From assembly GCA_017544265.1 (NCBI GenBank), contig JAFYEM010000043.1, forward strand, positions 1 to 59,795: 59,795 nt of DNA. Direction: 5' to 3'. The notes beneath the pieces were generated by a model. That model was not told where the DNA came from and made no database searches. It saw only the letters and a list, made by a program, of their open reading frames with translations. Each line of letters opens with the position of its first letter. Positions within the stretch are counted from its first letter, which is position 1. Shown here piece by piece: positions 31,652-40,010 of this stretch. Position numbers and translations under genes: made by a program. The stretch comes from Bacteroidales bacterium. Its GTDB lineage: Bacteria; Bacteroidota; Bacteroidia; Bacteroidales; UBA932.

Positions 31652-32340
31652 TTATTACCGGTGCCAGTTCTGAAATCGGACAGGCAATTGCGAGGACACT
31701 TTCCGGACTTGGGAAACCTATACTTCTTCACTGCAACAGCAATGCTTCAGTTCTCAGGGACTTCGACGCAGATATCGTCCAGGCAGACCTCTCCCAGGAA
31801 AATGAACTGGAGCGCCTTGTGAACACGCTTGGGGAAGTGGACATCCTCGTGAATGCAGCGGCCGTCACTGAAATAAACCTGCTTCCCTTCCTCACCGAAG
31901 AGGAGATTGAGAAAATGGTGTCGGTGAACATAATCGCCACCACGCGCCTCTGCCAGGCCGTTTTCCCCGGAATGTGCTCCAGACGCAGCGGAGTGATAGT
32001 GAATATTTCCTCTGTGACCGCAAGCAGAGTCTATCGTGGGCAGTCCGTCTATGGCGGCACGAAAGCCTATATCGAAGCCTTCACCCGGGGGATTGCTTCC
32101 GAAGGCGCGAAGAAGGGCGTCAGATGCAACTGCGTGGCTCCGGGTGGAATTGAAAGCGGCTCGCTGAAAAAGGTGGTAATAAATACCGGCAGCGACATCC
32201 TGAAAGACAGCAACGCCTCCGGCAAGTTCGGAAGGCCGGAAGATGTCGCGGCAGCTGTAGCCTATCTTTGTTCGGAGGGGGGCCGTTTCGTCAACGGCAG
32301 CACCATCCATGTGGACGGCGGGCAGTGGGTGGGTCTATAG
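31639..32340 (+). CDS. 3-oxoacyl-ACP reductase, FabG-like SDR
   Basis: A 233-residue SDR with the cofactor motif TGASSEIG (Glu instead of the usual Gly in the sixth position), the NAAA variant of the NNAG motif, the catalytic Ser in NISSVTA and YGGTK with the catalytic Tyr and Lys. The C-terminal FVNGSTIHVDGGQW is typical of FabG. It should reduce 3-oxoacyl-ACP to 3-hydroxyacyl-ACP for the FabZ-like enzyme in the same operon. Its last six bases overlap the convergent nitroreductase gene, which ends the module. Confidence 0.85.
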   Translation: MGKIVITGASSEIGQAIARTLSGLGKPILLHCNSNASVLRDFDADIVQADLSQENELERLVNTLGEVDILVNAAAVTEINLLPFLTEEEIEKMVSVNIIATTRLCQAVFPGMCSRRSGVIVNISSVTASRVYRGQSVYGGTKAYIEAFTRGIASEGAKKGVRCNCVAPGGIESGSLKKVVINTGSDILKDSNASGKFGRPEDVAAAVAYLCSEGGRFVNGSTIHVDGGQWVGL

Positions 32341-32916
32341 ACTCTTGTGTCCGACCGGGATAATCGCCCCGAGAATCATATTGTCGCGGAGACCGAGAAT
32401 GCCGTTGAGCTGTTTTCCTGCCAGCAGCGGCCCGGTCATGTAGCATGCCCCGAGAGAGAGGCTCTCGGCTGCGAGAAGAATCATCATGGACACGCAGGAA
32501 AGGCTTTTCGTGAGGTTGTCATGCTCCCACAGCAGTATTTCTTCACTTGCGTTATCCCGGAGCATGGATCGCATGGTGGCTGTTTCGCGGCAGTACGGGA
32601 CCAGCAGAAGAGGGGCGTTTTCAAAGAAAGTGAAACTGGCGGAATACCTCCGGAAAAAATTTCCGGCATCCTCCTCCATTTCTGAAGCAAGGGCGGCGGC
32701 ACTCTCCCGGACTTGCGCCGCAAGGGAACGAATCTGCTGCCGGTCTTTTATCACGGCTATCTTCCAGCTGCTCCTGCCGGAAGCGAAAGGGGCCCTGGAG
32801 GCGATGGAAAGGACACTCTGCAACTCCTCCTCGCTGACAATGTCACTTTCGGAGAACTTTCTCTGGCTGTGGCGGTTTTCAGCGAGGAGGGTTAAAGCGG
32901 AGTAGAGGGATTCCAT
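32335..32916 (-). CDS. Nitroreductase family protein
   Basis: A 193-residue flavin-dependent oxidoreductase of the nitroreductase family. RHSQRKF at the N terminus supplies the FMN-phosphate-binding Arg residues, IASRAPFASGRSSWKIAVI is the common second motif, and the C-terminal LSLGACYMTGPLL completes the FMN site. Members reduce nitro groups, quinones or flavins. It begins four bases after the serS stop and is probably its operon partner. It overlaps the ketoreductase gene tail to tail by six bases. Substrate unknown. Confidence 0.85.
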   Translation of the reverse strand: MESLYSALTLLAENRHSQRKFSESDIVSEEELQSVLSIASRAPFASGRSSWKIAVIKDRQQIRSLAAQVRESAAALASEMEEDAGNFFRRYSASFTFFENAPLLLVPYCRETATMRSMLRDNASEEILLWEHDNLTKSLSCVSMMILLAAESLSLGACYMTGPLLAGKQLNGILGLRDNMILGAIIPVGHKSL

Positions 32917-32920
32917 ACCC

Positions 32921-34192
32921 TTAGTCTATACGGTCGAATCCGGTATAAGGACGGAGAACTTCTGGAATGGAGATGTAGCCATCCTTCTGATTGTCCTCAA
33001 GAAGGGCTGCCACGACGCGCGGCAGAGCCAGTGAACTGCCGTTCAGAGTGTGGGCAAGCTGAATCTTGCCGTTCTCGTCGCGATAGCGCAGCTTGAGTCG
33101 GTTGGCCTGGTAGCTCTCGAAATTGGAGACCGAAGAAATCTCGAGCCAGCGGCCCTGCGCGGCGCTCCACAGTTCGAAGTCGTATGTAATCGCGGAAGTG
33201 AAGCTCATGTCGCCGCCACACAGACGCAGGATGCGGTATTTCAGTCCGAGCGACTGGACGAGGCTTTCCACGTGGGCGACCATCTCGTCGAGGGCTGCAT
33301 AGCTGTTCTCGGGCTTCTCCACACGCACAATTTCCACCTTGTCGAACTGGTGCAGGCGGTTCAGTCCGCGCACGTCCTTGCCGTAGGAACCGGCTTCACG
33401 GCGGAAGCAGGGAGTATAGGCAGTGAGTTTCTGGGGAAGCTGGCCGTTTTCCAGGATGATGTCGCGGAAAATATTGGTCACGGGGACCTCCGCAGTCGGA
33501 ACCATATAGAAATCATCCAGATTGGCATGGTACATCTGCCCTTCCTTGTCAGGCAGCTGCCCGGTGCCGAAGCCGGACGCGGCATTGACCATAACCGGAG
33601 GCTCCACCTCGAAATACCCGGCAGCAGTGTTGCAGTCCAGGAAAAAGTTTATAAGAGCCCTCTGAAGTTTTGCGCCTTTGCCCTTATAGACAGGGAAACC
33701 GGCGCCGGTAATCTTCACGCCAAGGTCAAAGTCTATGATATCGTATTTGCGGGCCAGCTCCCAGTGCGGAAGCGCACCCTCGGGAAGTGCAGGATCCTCC
33801 CCTCCCATCTTGACGACAAGATTGTCCTCGGCACCCTTTCCTTCAGGAACGATGCTGCAGGGCAGATTCGGCAGAAGCACAAGTCTGGACTGGAGTTTTT
33901 CTGCAGTCGCGGCTGCCTCGGCGTCAAGTTCAGCGGAACGCTGCTTGAGAGCGGCGACCTGCTGCTTTGCAGCCTCGGCCTCTTCCCTGAGGCCCTGTTT
34001 CATCAGCGCGCCGATAGCTGCGGCGGCTTTCTTCTGCTCTGCGTTAAGTGCGTCACCCTCGACCTGAATGGCTTTGCGCCTGTCGTCCAGGGCAATAATC
34101 TCGTCAACTATTTCACGAGCCTGGAAATTTTTCACTGCGAGGCGTTCGATCACGAACTCCTTCCTCTCGCGTATGGTTTTAAGTGTAAGCAT
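32921..34192 (-). CDS. serS: Seryl-tRNA synthetase
   Basis: A 423-residue class II synthetase. The N-terminal 110 residues form the tRNA-binding coiled coil (charged heptads, AEQKKAAAAIGALMKQGLRE). The class II motifs follow: motif 2 in FRREAGSYGKDVRGLNRLHQ and motif 3 in NGSSLALPRVVAALLEDNQ. The TAEVP segment (VPTAEVPVTNIF) binds serine. It charges tRNA-Ser in the cytoplasm. The gene begins just after the terminator of the L21-L27 operon and ends four bases before the nitroreductase gene. Confidence 0.97.
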   Translation of the reverse strand: MLTLKTIRERKEFVIERLAVKNFQAREIVDEIIALDDRRKAIQVEGDALNAEQKKAAAAIGALMKQGLREEAEAAKQQVAALKQRSAELDAEAAATAEKLQSRLVLLPNLPCSIVPEGKGAEDNLVVKMGGEDPALPEGALPHWELARKYDIIDFDLGVKITGAGFPVYKGKGAKLQRALINFFLDCNTAAGYFEVEPPVMVNAASGFGTGQLPDKEGQMYHANLDDFYMVPTAEVPVTNIFRDIILENGQLPQKLTAYTPCFRREAGSYGKDVRGLNRLHQFDKVEIVRVEKPENSYAALDEMVAHVESLVQSLGLKYRILRLCGGDMSFTSAITYDFELWSAAQGRWLEISSVSNFESYQANRLKLRYRDENGKIQLAHTLNGSSLALPRVVAALLEDNQKDGYISIPEVLRPYTGFDRID

Positions 34193-34197
34193 AGTTT

Positions 34198-34240
34198 GTT
34201 AAAAAAAATTTGGAGGACAGCCGCTCAGCTTGTCCTCCAC
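34198..34240 (-). terminator. Terminator of the L21-L27 operon
   Basis: Minus strand: TGGAGGACA (34239-34231) and TGTCCTCCA (34219-34211) pair around an 11-base loop, followed by AATTTTTTTT. It separates rpmA from serS. Confidence 0.88.
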
Positions 34241-34260
34241 ATTTTGCTTCTCAGCGGCTC

Positions 34261-34521
34261 TTAGTTCTCAAAAGGAACAACGGAGACCCAGGATTTGTCA
34301 CCTCTCTTCCTGACGAACTGAACAGTTCCGTCTATCAGAGCGTAAAGAGTGTGGTCCTTGCCCATTCCGACGTTTGCGCCGGGATTGTGAACGGTACCCC
34401 TCTGGCGGACGATGATGTTGCCGGCCTTTACGACCTCCTGTCCAAACTTCTTGATGCCAAGACGTTTGCTGTGCGATTCACGTCCGTTCTTTGAACTGGA
34501 TTGACCTTTTTTATGTGCCAT
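34261..34521 (-). CDS. rpmA: Ribosomal protein bL27
   Basis: An 86-residue ribosomal protein of the large subunit near the peptidyl-transferase centre. The start [16 protein letters not shown] and the core [20 protein letters not shown] and [17 protein letters not shown] are canonical. No N-terminal cleavage sequence precedes it. It lies 17 bases after rplU and ends before a strong terminator. Unlike most genes here it has a clear AGGAGG eight bases before the ATG. Confidence 0.97.
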   Translation of the reverse strand: MAHKKGQSSSKNGRESHSKRLGIKKFGQEVVKAGNIIVRQRGTVHNPGANVGMGKDHTLYALIDGTVQFVRKRGDKSWVSVVPFEN

Positions 34522-34529
34522 AATGTTGT

Positions 34530-34535
34530 CCTCCT
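34530..34535 (-). promoter_or_regulatory. Strong Shine-Dalgarno sequence of rpmA
   Basis: Minus strand AGGAGG, eight bases before the ATG. Such sites are rare in this window, as expected for Bacteroidota, whose 16S tail is mostly sequestered. Confidence 0.75.
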
Positions 34536-34538
34536 AAA

Positions 34539-34850
34539 TTAAGCGATAGCGTCCACGTGGATCTTCGTCAGTTTCTGACGATGACCGTTCAGGGTCTGGA
34601 AACCCTTGCGGCGAATCTTTTTGAAAACAAGAACTTTCTTAGCCTTGGCCTCGTCATCAAGGACAGTCGCCTTGACGCAAGCACCATCGACATAAGGGGT
34701 CCCGACTTTGACCGCCTCGCCATCCTGGACGAGAAGGACTCTGTCGAACACTACTTCTGCACCTTTGCCCGCCTTGAGACGGTTTACAAAGATCTCCATT
34801 CCGGCCTCAACTTTGAATTGCTGGCCTGCAATGTCAACGATTGCGTACAT
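34539..34850 (-). CDS. rplU: Ribosomal protein bL21
   Basis: A 103-residue large-subunit protein. It opens MYAIVDIAGQQFKVEAGMEI, followed by VNRLKAGKGAEVVFDRVLLV and the C-terminal KIRRKGFQTLNGHRQKLTKI, all canonical. It is the first gene of the rplU-rpmA operon, with a promoter at 34944-34975 and a leader of about 85 bases that contains a perfect GCGTTC/GAACGC hairpin (34887-34902), a possible regulatory element. It has no Shine-Dalgarno sequence. Confidence 0.97.
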   Translation of the reverse strand: MYAIVDIAGQQFKVEAGMEIFVNRLKAGKGAEVVFDRVLLVQDGEAVKVGTPYVDGACVKATVLDDEAKAKKVLVFKKIRRKGFQTLNGHRQKLTKIHVDAIA

Positions 34851-34943
34851 TTTATAAAACTTATTAAAAGTTTCCGGCCGTAAGCGGCGTTCTCCTGAAC
34901 GCTCTTAATCAACAGCTTAGCGGTCATCTGAAATTTCGGACCG

Positions 34944-34975
34944 CAAATATAGACATTTCCTTCGGAAAAACCAAA
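34944..34975 (-). promoter_or_regulatory. Promoter of rplU-rpmA
   Basis: Minus strand: TTTG (34975-34972), 20 bases, TATATTTG (34951-34944). The -33 element touches the stop of the upstream ATPase gene. Confidence 0.7.
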
Positions 34976-36124
34976 TTATTTCGCGAAGTAATACTTCTTT
35001 AACCAGTACTCCATCAGAGGGTCGATGAAATGCGGATTGTCGTTGGCGTCGAAAGTAAGTATTTCCTTCTTTGCGAGCGCCTCCTTGACGCGGGAGACAT
35101 TGGCCGAGGAATGAAGGTCGTATTTGCGTATGACATCCGCGGCACTGAATCGCTGAACCCCATCCACGGCAGCCTCAAGAAGGGAAATCTGGTGCAGTGT
35201 CAGGGAATACATCGCAGAACGGAAGCGCGGTTCGTGAAGAGCCATAAGGCATTCCAGGGTTTCCAGCAGTATAGGCTCCATGATATAGCCCTTAGACTTG
35301 GCGTCGCAAATCGCCGAGAAGTGGTTGATATACCAAAGATGCCCTTTGAAAAGCCGGCAGGCGCCGATCAGAAGGTCTCTGTCTATGACCTTTCCGCCGG
35401 ACAGAAAGCCCTTGATAATATGCTCGGCAACCTCCTTCTCGTCCACTTCGGAGAGTTTGACCCTCTCGACAAGACGCACAAAGATATGCCGTCTGGAAAA
35501 AATATCATTCATGGCATTGACCTGGGAGCCGCAGAGCACATAGCTCGCCTCCCGGCTGCCGGAGTCTATATGACTCTGCATTACCCTCGCAATCTGGCGC
35601 ATCAGTTTCTCGCCACCGGGCAGGTTGTCCAAATTCTGAAACTCGTCGATGATGACGACGCACCTCTCACCCCTGTCCCTGGCCAGCTCCCACGGCAGAT
35701 TCAGCATCGCCTCAAAATCATTGTCATCCAGATCCCAGCTGAAGGAAATAAGCTTGTCGGACTGGGAGAAACGGTCCATGTCGAAGACAAAGTGGGTGCC
35801 GGGGAGATATTTCTCCACCATGGAAGCGTATTCTTCGGCGGTGGCCCCGACCATTCTCAGTAGCGAAGACCCGAGCCTTTCCATGAACGATTCTATGCTG
35901 CGTATGTCTATAATGGAAAACTGCGCCGCCGTGAAACGGTTTCCGCTCATCCTCATGTTGAACAGGGACTGCTGGATAAGAGATGTCTTTCCAGTCTTTG
36001 GCGGTTCCCACATAACTATATGTTCACCCTGCAGAAGCAGGTTCTGAACAAGCATCGCGTCGCCTTTGCGGCCTATGAAATTCTTGCCGCTGACGTATTT
36101 GTCATAAATGAACGCACCATCCAT
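34976..36124 (-). CDS. STAND/archaeal-type ATPase with C-terminal winged helix
   Basis: A 382-residue cytoplasmic ATPase of the type often annotated as AAA family ATP-binding protein. The P-loop is EPPKTGKTS (residues 40-48, with Glu in place of the first Gly), the Walker B is CVVIIDEFQNLD, and a sensor-like VLCGSQVNAM follows. The C-terminal third (from about 285) looks like a winged helix (FSAADVIRKYDLHSSANVSR, then VKEALAKKEIL) as in archaeal ATPases with HTH partners. Such proteins occur in many Bacteroidales and are not functionally defined. The start MDGAFIYD is chosen over an ATG three codons earlier. It lies 30 bases downstream of the AsmA-like gene's stop? No: the AsmA-like gene ends at 36155, so the ATPase follows it on the same strand and may be co-transcribed. 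Confidence 0.7.
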   Translation of the reverse strand: MDGAFIYDKYVSGKNFIGRKGDAMLVQNLLLQGEHIVMWEPPKTGKTSLIQQSLFNMRMSGNRFTAAQFSIIDIRSIESFMERLGSSLLRMVGATAEEYASMVEKYLPGTHFVFDMDRFSQSDKLISFSWDLDDNDFEAMLNLPWELARDRGERCVVIIDEFQNLDNLPGGEKLMRQIARVMQSHIDSGSREASYVLCGSQVNAMNDIFSRRHIFVRLVERVKLSEVDEKEVAEHIIKGFLSGGKVIDRDLLIGACRLFKGHLWYINHFSAICDAKSKGYIMEPILLETLECLMALHEPRFRSAMYSLTLHQISLLEAAVDGVQRFSAADVIRKYDLHSSANVSRVKEALAKKEILTFDANDNPHFIDPLMEYWLKKYYFAK

Positions 36125-36154
36125 ACAAAACAAATTTGTTTCAAAAATAACAAA

Positions 36155-39100
36155 TTATTTTGAATCTTCAGAAGATTTCATAGCATTCTGAAGCTGGGCC
36201 GACTCTTCTGCGGAAAGTTCGGAAGTGCCTTCGGTCGCATCATAGTGCTGACGGCCCTTGCTGTCCTGTATCAGATTCTGCGCCTGATTCTGGGCTATGG
36301 CCTTCTCTACGCCAATTTCGAAAATATTATGGATATTGTCCAGAAGATTGTACTGAACGGCGTTAAGTTCCTTGGTGAAAACAGGAACATTTGTATCCTT
36401 GTACTTGGCCTTTCCGACCCCGTATTTGATATGGTCGAAATCCTTTCCTGTCACATTGATTCCGAACTTGAACGGAATGGGAGACTTGATTACGGACAAG
36501 TGGTAATTGAACGACTTGTCCAGGTTCTGCAGGCCGCTTGCGGCAAGGGTGTACCGGTCCACGCCGAGAACGAAGGGGAACACCTCCAGCACATTGTTCC
36601 GGATCATTCCGCTAACCGACATCTTGTCCACGGTCAGTTTGCGTTTATCCTTGAACATCAGCAGTTTGGCAAGTCTTGTGAACTCGGGGCTGTCCTGCAG
36701 GGTCAGATCCTTTCCGGAAATCTTCATTATACCGTCTATCGATGGGAGCACGAGGTCCATCCTGATGTCCAGGTCGGAAGTGACCGCAATCTCACAGTCC
36801 AGATATCCGGAGAAGGTCTTCAGCATAGGCATCACTTCATCGACCTGCGGGAACAGGGTAATCACCTTCTCGGCGGTAATATCCACCAGGTTAAGGTCGA
36901 ATCCCGCCTTGAGTTCGTTCTTGGTACGCGTGGAGTAGAAGCCTTCGAAATATATATCCCCCATGTTGGAAGTCGCCACGGTATTGGTAATCTGCAGGGT
37001 CCGCTGGCGCATGGCTATGTCCGCGGCCGCCCAGGTCACAAGCAGGCTGTCGTAGCGGATTTTATTGGCTTCCAGGGTAATCTTCGCTGTCAGGTTGGAC
37101 GGGATGACTATCAGCGATGAAAGGCTGTCCGAAACCTCCTCCATTTCCACCGGAGCCACGTCTATGCTCTCGTCGCTTTCATCTTCCCGGGCCTGACCTT
37201 CAGGAACATAGGTACGGCTGTAGGCATAGGCCCGCATCAACTCGTTGGCATCTATGTAATTGGAGGTGATATTGGCGTCCAGAGCCAGCCGGCCGCGCCC
37301 GCTGGAGGAAGTCAGCGCCCTCCTGAGACCAGTCAAGCTGGCCTTTCCGGACACATCCGATTCGCCGGATTTGATGGTGAGGCTGGAGAGTTTTATCTCA
37401 TTATTGTTTACCGAACCCTTGACATCGCTGACCGAGGTCTTCAGGGGGAAGGACGGAATGCCGAGCCGTGCACGTTCCATGGAAATGTTTCCGCTGAAAT
37501 CCCACTCCCTGACGTATTTGGACACAGCATCTCCCAAACTGAGGGAAATATCCTTGGCCCTGAATTCGCTCTCCGAAAGATATGCCGGTACAGGGCGGTT
37601 GCGCCAGTGGTGCCTGAACAGGGAGTCCCTCGGAATATCCGGATAAACCCTCTGGAGCGAATCCAGCAGATGCCGGCGCTTTGAAGCCATCCGGGGGTCC
37701 GCCACATGTCTGCCTGCGGAAATGTCGAACTTAAGGTTGCGAAGTCCGCTGCGAAATGAGCTGTTCCGGATGAATATCATCTCAGAATTGCTAGAAAGCG
37801 CCAATTTCGCAGTCTTGGTCACCTCGGTGGCAGGAGTGATGCGGAAGGTCTCGCGGGTGTTCCGCAGGGCCACGCCGAGATTGTCCCCGTCGCGAAGACG
37901 CAGCCGACCGGCCTTCAGATAGCCCATAAAAGCGGAGAGGTTGTCGCTTCCTTTGAGAAGCTTGTCGGAATTCTGGGCTAGCAGCAGTATGTCCCCTCCC
38001 CTTATGAACATATTCTCCTTATAAGTCACGTCCAGGGTGTCGATTGCCGCCTTTAGCCCAAGCACCCGAGCTCCTTTCTTCAGGTTGCGGTCTATCTTGT
38101 TGGGCCTTGTCTCCAGGCTGATGTCAGCGACTGGAATACTCGCCGTCAAAGTGTCCTGGCGGTCATTTATTTCGACATTCCGGGCCTTGATATCGGCCTT
38201 GATATCAGCCTTGCCTATTGAGGCCATATTGAGCTGTGACAGCAGTGCACGCGCATGGATGGAGGAAGTCAGACGTCCCTGCCCGGAAATTCCGCGTGAG
38301 GAGGTGAATGCACTCGTCAGGGAGTCTATCCTGGCGGAAAGGCTGCCGTCCAGGCCAAGGCCCGGATTATCCCCGAGCACGTCATGAACAAATCCGTCGG
38401 CCCCGAGTTCCGCCCCGTACATTTTCAGTTTGAGAGCGATAATGTCTATGTTGACGGCCGACAGCGAATCAGTTGAGGCGTTGGCGTCGAATTCGATTTT
38501 GCCTGTGCCGTCTATGCCCTCATAGCGGAAGGTGGAACGCGGCACCCTGAGGAAGGCGCTCATGTCCGGCATCTGACCGGTCGCGGAATCATAGACACCG
38601 CAGGCGTTCATCCTGGCGCTGACCACTGCGTTGGTCGATAATTTCTTGATAGCCGGAAAGTTATCACCGAAGTAGTCTATAGTCTCCGCAAGCGACAGCT
38701 CCGGTATGGACGCCATCGCATCCAGCCAGAGTTTCTCACCCATCGCTGCTCTCCCGCTCAGTCCCAGCCCCAGGGTCGCGGCGCGGAGGTTCAGGGTATC
38801 CACCCTCACCGTATCGGCCACATAGCCTCCCCTGCCGTCTATGGACACGGGAATCCGCATGCGCCCGAAGCGGCCGGTGCGAAGGAAAGCCTTTCCGTTT
38901 GCCTCCAATGCCACATCTGAAAGACCGCCGTCGATCTTCAGCCTTTCCACCGCGAACGCCAGGGTGTCGGAAGGCAGGCGGCCAGAGACGAAAGCACTGT
39001 CCAGAAGAAGCGACGCCTCGCTCCCGGGAAGGTCGTATGTCATCACATGTCCCTTCAGGAAAATGCCCTTCATCGTGACCATCGCAAAGAGCGTGTCTTC

Positions 39101-39685
39101 CGGGTCAGTATAGACCACGAAGGGCCTTCTGACAAAGCGTACCCGGTGGATGTCTATAGGTGGCAGCGGCTTGGAAGTAGTATCCTTCTCGGAAGCAGCG
39201 ATCTTTATAATATTCCAGTTGGCCGCGGTCGAATCAAACTTATGGGCAAAAATACGAGGCTTGACAAGTTCCACGCCGCGCACGTCGTAACGGCCGCTGA
39301 TAAGACTCATATAGTTCAGCACCACTCTGGCTCGTGTGAAAGACACCAGAGTGTCCACTCCCTCACTGCCACGGCCGGCCTTCAGAAGCGAGAAACGCCT
39401 GCGGGCGATTTCCCCGCTGTCCAGGCTGTCATAGACCGCAAAAGTCTCATGGGGATAGGTCAGGGCGAAGTCGTCAAGGGTAACAGCGAGATTGGGAAAT
39501 GAGGTGAAGACCGAAGCGTGTACGCGGCTGAAATCCAGAGAACCGTCCACATACTCTGCGGCGATACGGTTGACTATCCTGGTGAGGACCTTCGAATTGA
39601 GAGCAATCTGGAGAACGATGAAAACAGCAGCCAGAAGCCCCACGAGCCCCCAAATTGTACCCTTTATTATATTACTCACCTTCAC
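36155..39685 (-). CDS. Giant AsmA-family protein
   Basis: A protein of about 1176 residues with one N-terminal membrane helix (GTIWGLVGLLAAVFIVLQIA) and a very long beta-rich extracytoplasmic part. The N-terminal AsmA-like segment (VNRIAAEYVDGSLDFSRVHA and FPNLAVTLDDFALT) and the C-terminal repeats (SGYLDCEIAVTSDLDIRMDL, DKMSVSGMIRNNVLEVFP, ASGLQNLDKSFNYHLSV) fit the AsmA/TamB-related family thought to move phospholipids between membranes. No ATG fits the start. A TTG at 39694 lies inside the -7 element, so the GTG at 39685 (or 39679) is preferred; it is six bases after TATATTTG (39699-39692) and could be leaderless. The C-terminal 60 residues are Gln/Ser/Glu-rich. Confidence 0.75.
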   Translation of the reverse strand: MKVSNIIKGTIWGLVGLLAAVFIVLQIALNSKVLTRIVNRIAAEYVDGSLDFSRVHASVFTSFPNLAVTLDDFALTYPHETFAVYDSLDSGEIARRRFSLLKAGRGSEGVDTLVSFTRARVVLNYMSLISGRYDVRGVELVKPRIFAHKFDSTAANWNIIKIAASEKDTTSKPLPPIDIHRVRFVRRPFVVYTDPEDTLFAMVTMKGIFLKGHVMTYDLPGSEASLLLDSAFVSGRLPSDTLAFAVERLKIDGGLSDVALEANGKAFLRTGRFGRMRIPVSIDGRGGYVADTVRVDTLNLRAATLGLGLSGRAAMGEKLWLDAMASIPELSLAETIDYFGDNFPAIKKLSTNAVVSARMNACGVYDSATGQMPDMSAFLRVPRSTFRYEGIDGTGKIEFDANASTDSLSAVNIDIIALKLKMYGAELGADGFVHDVLGDNPGLGLDGSLSARIDSLTSAFTSSRGISGQGRLTSSIHARALLSQLNMASIGKADIKADIKARNVEINDRQDTLTASIPVADISLETRPNKIDRNLKKGARVLGLKAAIDTLDVTYKENMFIRGGDILLLAQNSDKLLKGSDNLSAFMGYLKAGRLRLRDGDNLGVALRNTRETFRITPATEVTKTAKLALSSNSEMIFIRNSSFRSGLRNLKFDISAGRHVADPRMASKRRHLLDSLQRVYPDIPRDSLFRHHWRNRPVPAYLSESEFRAKDISLSLGDAVSKYVREWDFSGNISMERARLGIPSFPLKTSVSDVKGSVNNNEIKLSSLTIKSGESDVSGKASLTGLRRALTSSSGRGRLALDANITSNYIDANELMRAYAYSRTYVPEGQAREDESDESIDVAPVEMEEVSDSLSSLIVIPSNLTAKITLEANKIRYDSLLVTWAAADIAMRQRTLQITNTVATSNMGDIYFEGFYSTRTKNELKAGFDLNLVDITAEKVITLFPQVDEVMPMLKTFSGYLDCEIAVTSDLDIRMDLVLPSIDGIMKISGKDLTLQDSPEFTRLAKLLMFKDKRKLTVDKMSVSGMIRNNVLEVFPFVLGVDRYTLAASGLQNLDKSFNYHLSVIKSPIPFKFGINVTGKDFDHIKYGVGKAKYKDTNVPVFTKELNAVQYNLLDNIHNIFEIGVEKAIAQNQAQNLIQDSKGRQHYDATEGTSELSAEESAQLQNAMKSSEDSK

Positions 39686-39699
39686 GATACGCAAATATA

Positions 39700-39731
39700 T
39701 AAAAAAAGATGGCTTCGAGAGCCATCTTTTA
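39700..39731 (-). terminator. Terminator of rpsU
   Basis: Minus strand: AAAGATGGCT and AGCCATCTTT form a 10-bp stem around a five-base loop, followed by TTTT. It runs straight into the -7 element of the AsmA-like gene. Confidence 0.82.
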
Positions 39732-39750
39732 CGAAAATATGCAAGATTTC

Positions 39751-39945
39751 TTATTGTTCCTCTGCAAGACGGAGATGCTGTACGTAAACCGCTTTCTGAT
39801 GGGCGATTCTCTTTTTCACAGAAGGTTTCTCGAAGGCCTTGCGGGCGCGGAGTTCGCGTACGGTACCGGTCTTTTCGAATTTACGTTTGAATTTCTTCAG
39901 AGCGCGTTCGATATTTTCACCTTCCTTGATGGGTACGATAATCAT
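39751..39945 (-). CDS. rpsU: Ribosomal protein bS21
   Basis: A 64-residue small-subunit protein, MIIVPIKEGENIERALKKFK and then KFEKTGTVRELRARKAFEKP. In Bacteroidota bS21 helps sequester the anti-Shine-Dalgarno end of 16S rRNA, and rpsU can carry a strong Shine-Dalgarno to sense bS21-free ribosomes (published for Flavobacterium). Here AAGGAGGTG precedes the ATG by eight to ten bases, fitting that autoregulation model. The start MIIVPIKEG is the family start; an ATG 14 codons upstream lies before the Shine-Dalgarno. It has its own promoter (39976-40005) and terminator. Confidence 0.96.
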   Translation of the reverse strand: MIIVPIKEGENIERALKKFKRKFEKTGTVRELRARKAFEKPSVKKRIAHQKAVYVQHLRLAEEQ

Positions 39946-39953
39946 TCTGTTTA

Positions 39954-39962
39954 CACCTCCTT
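39954..39962 (-). promoter_or_regulatory. Extended Shine-Dalgarno sequence of rpsU
   Basis: Minus strand AAGGAGGTG, with GGAGG ending 10 bases before the ATG. It is the best anti-Shine-Dalgarno match noticed in the window. Confidence 0.85.
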
Positions 39963-39975
39963 TTTCTTGGGACCG

Positions 39976-40005
39976 CAAAGGTAGCAATAATTTTTGAAAA
40001 ACAAA
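39976..40005 (-). promoter_or_regulatory. Promoter of rpsU
   Basis: Minus strand: TTTG (40005-40002), 18 bases, TACCTTTG (39983-39976), a full match at -7. Confidence 0.75.
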
Positions 40006-40010
40006 AAGTT

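Noticed and set aside
34920-34944. Hairpin GCGGTC/GACCGC as an L21 leader regulator
   Set aside because: Its first arm lies upstream of the expected transcription start, so it would not be present in the RNA; only the smaller hairpin at 34887-34902 is transcribed.
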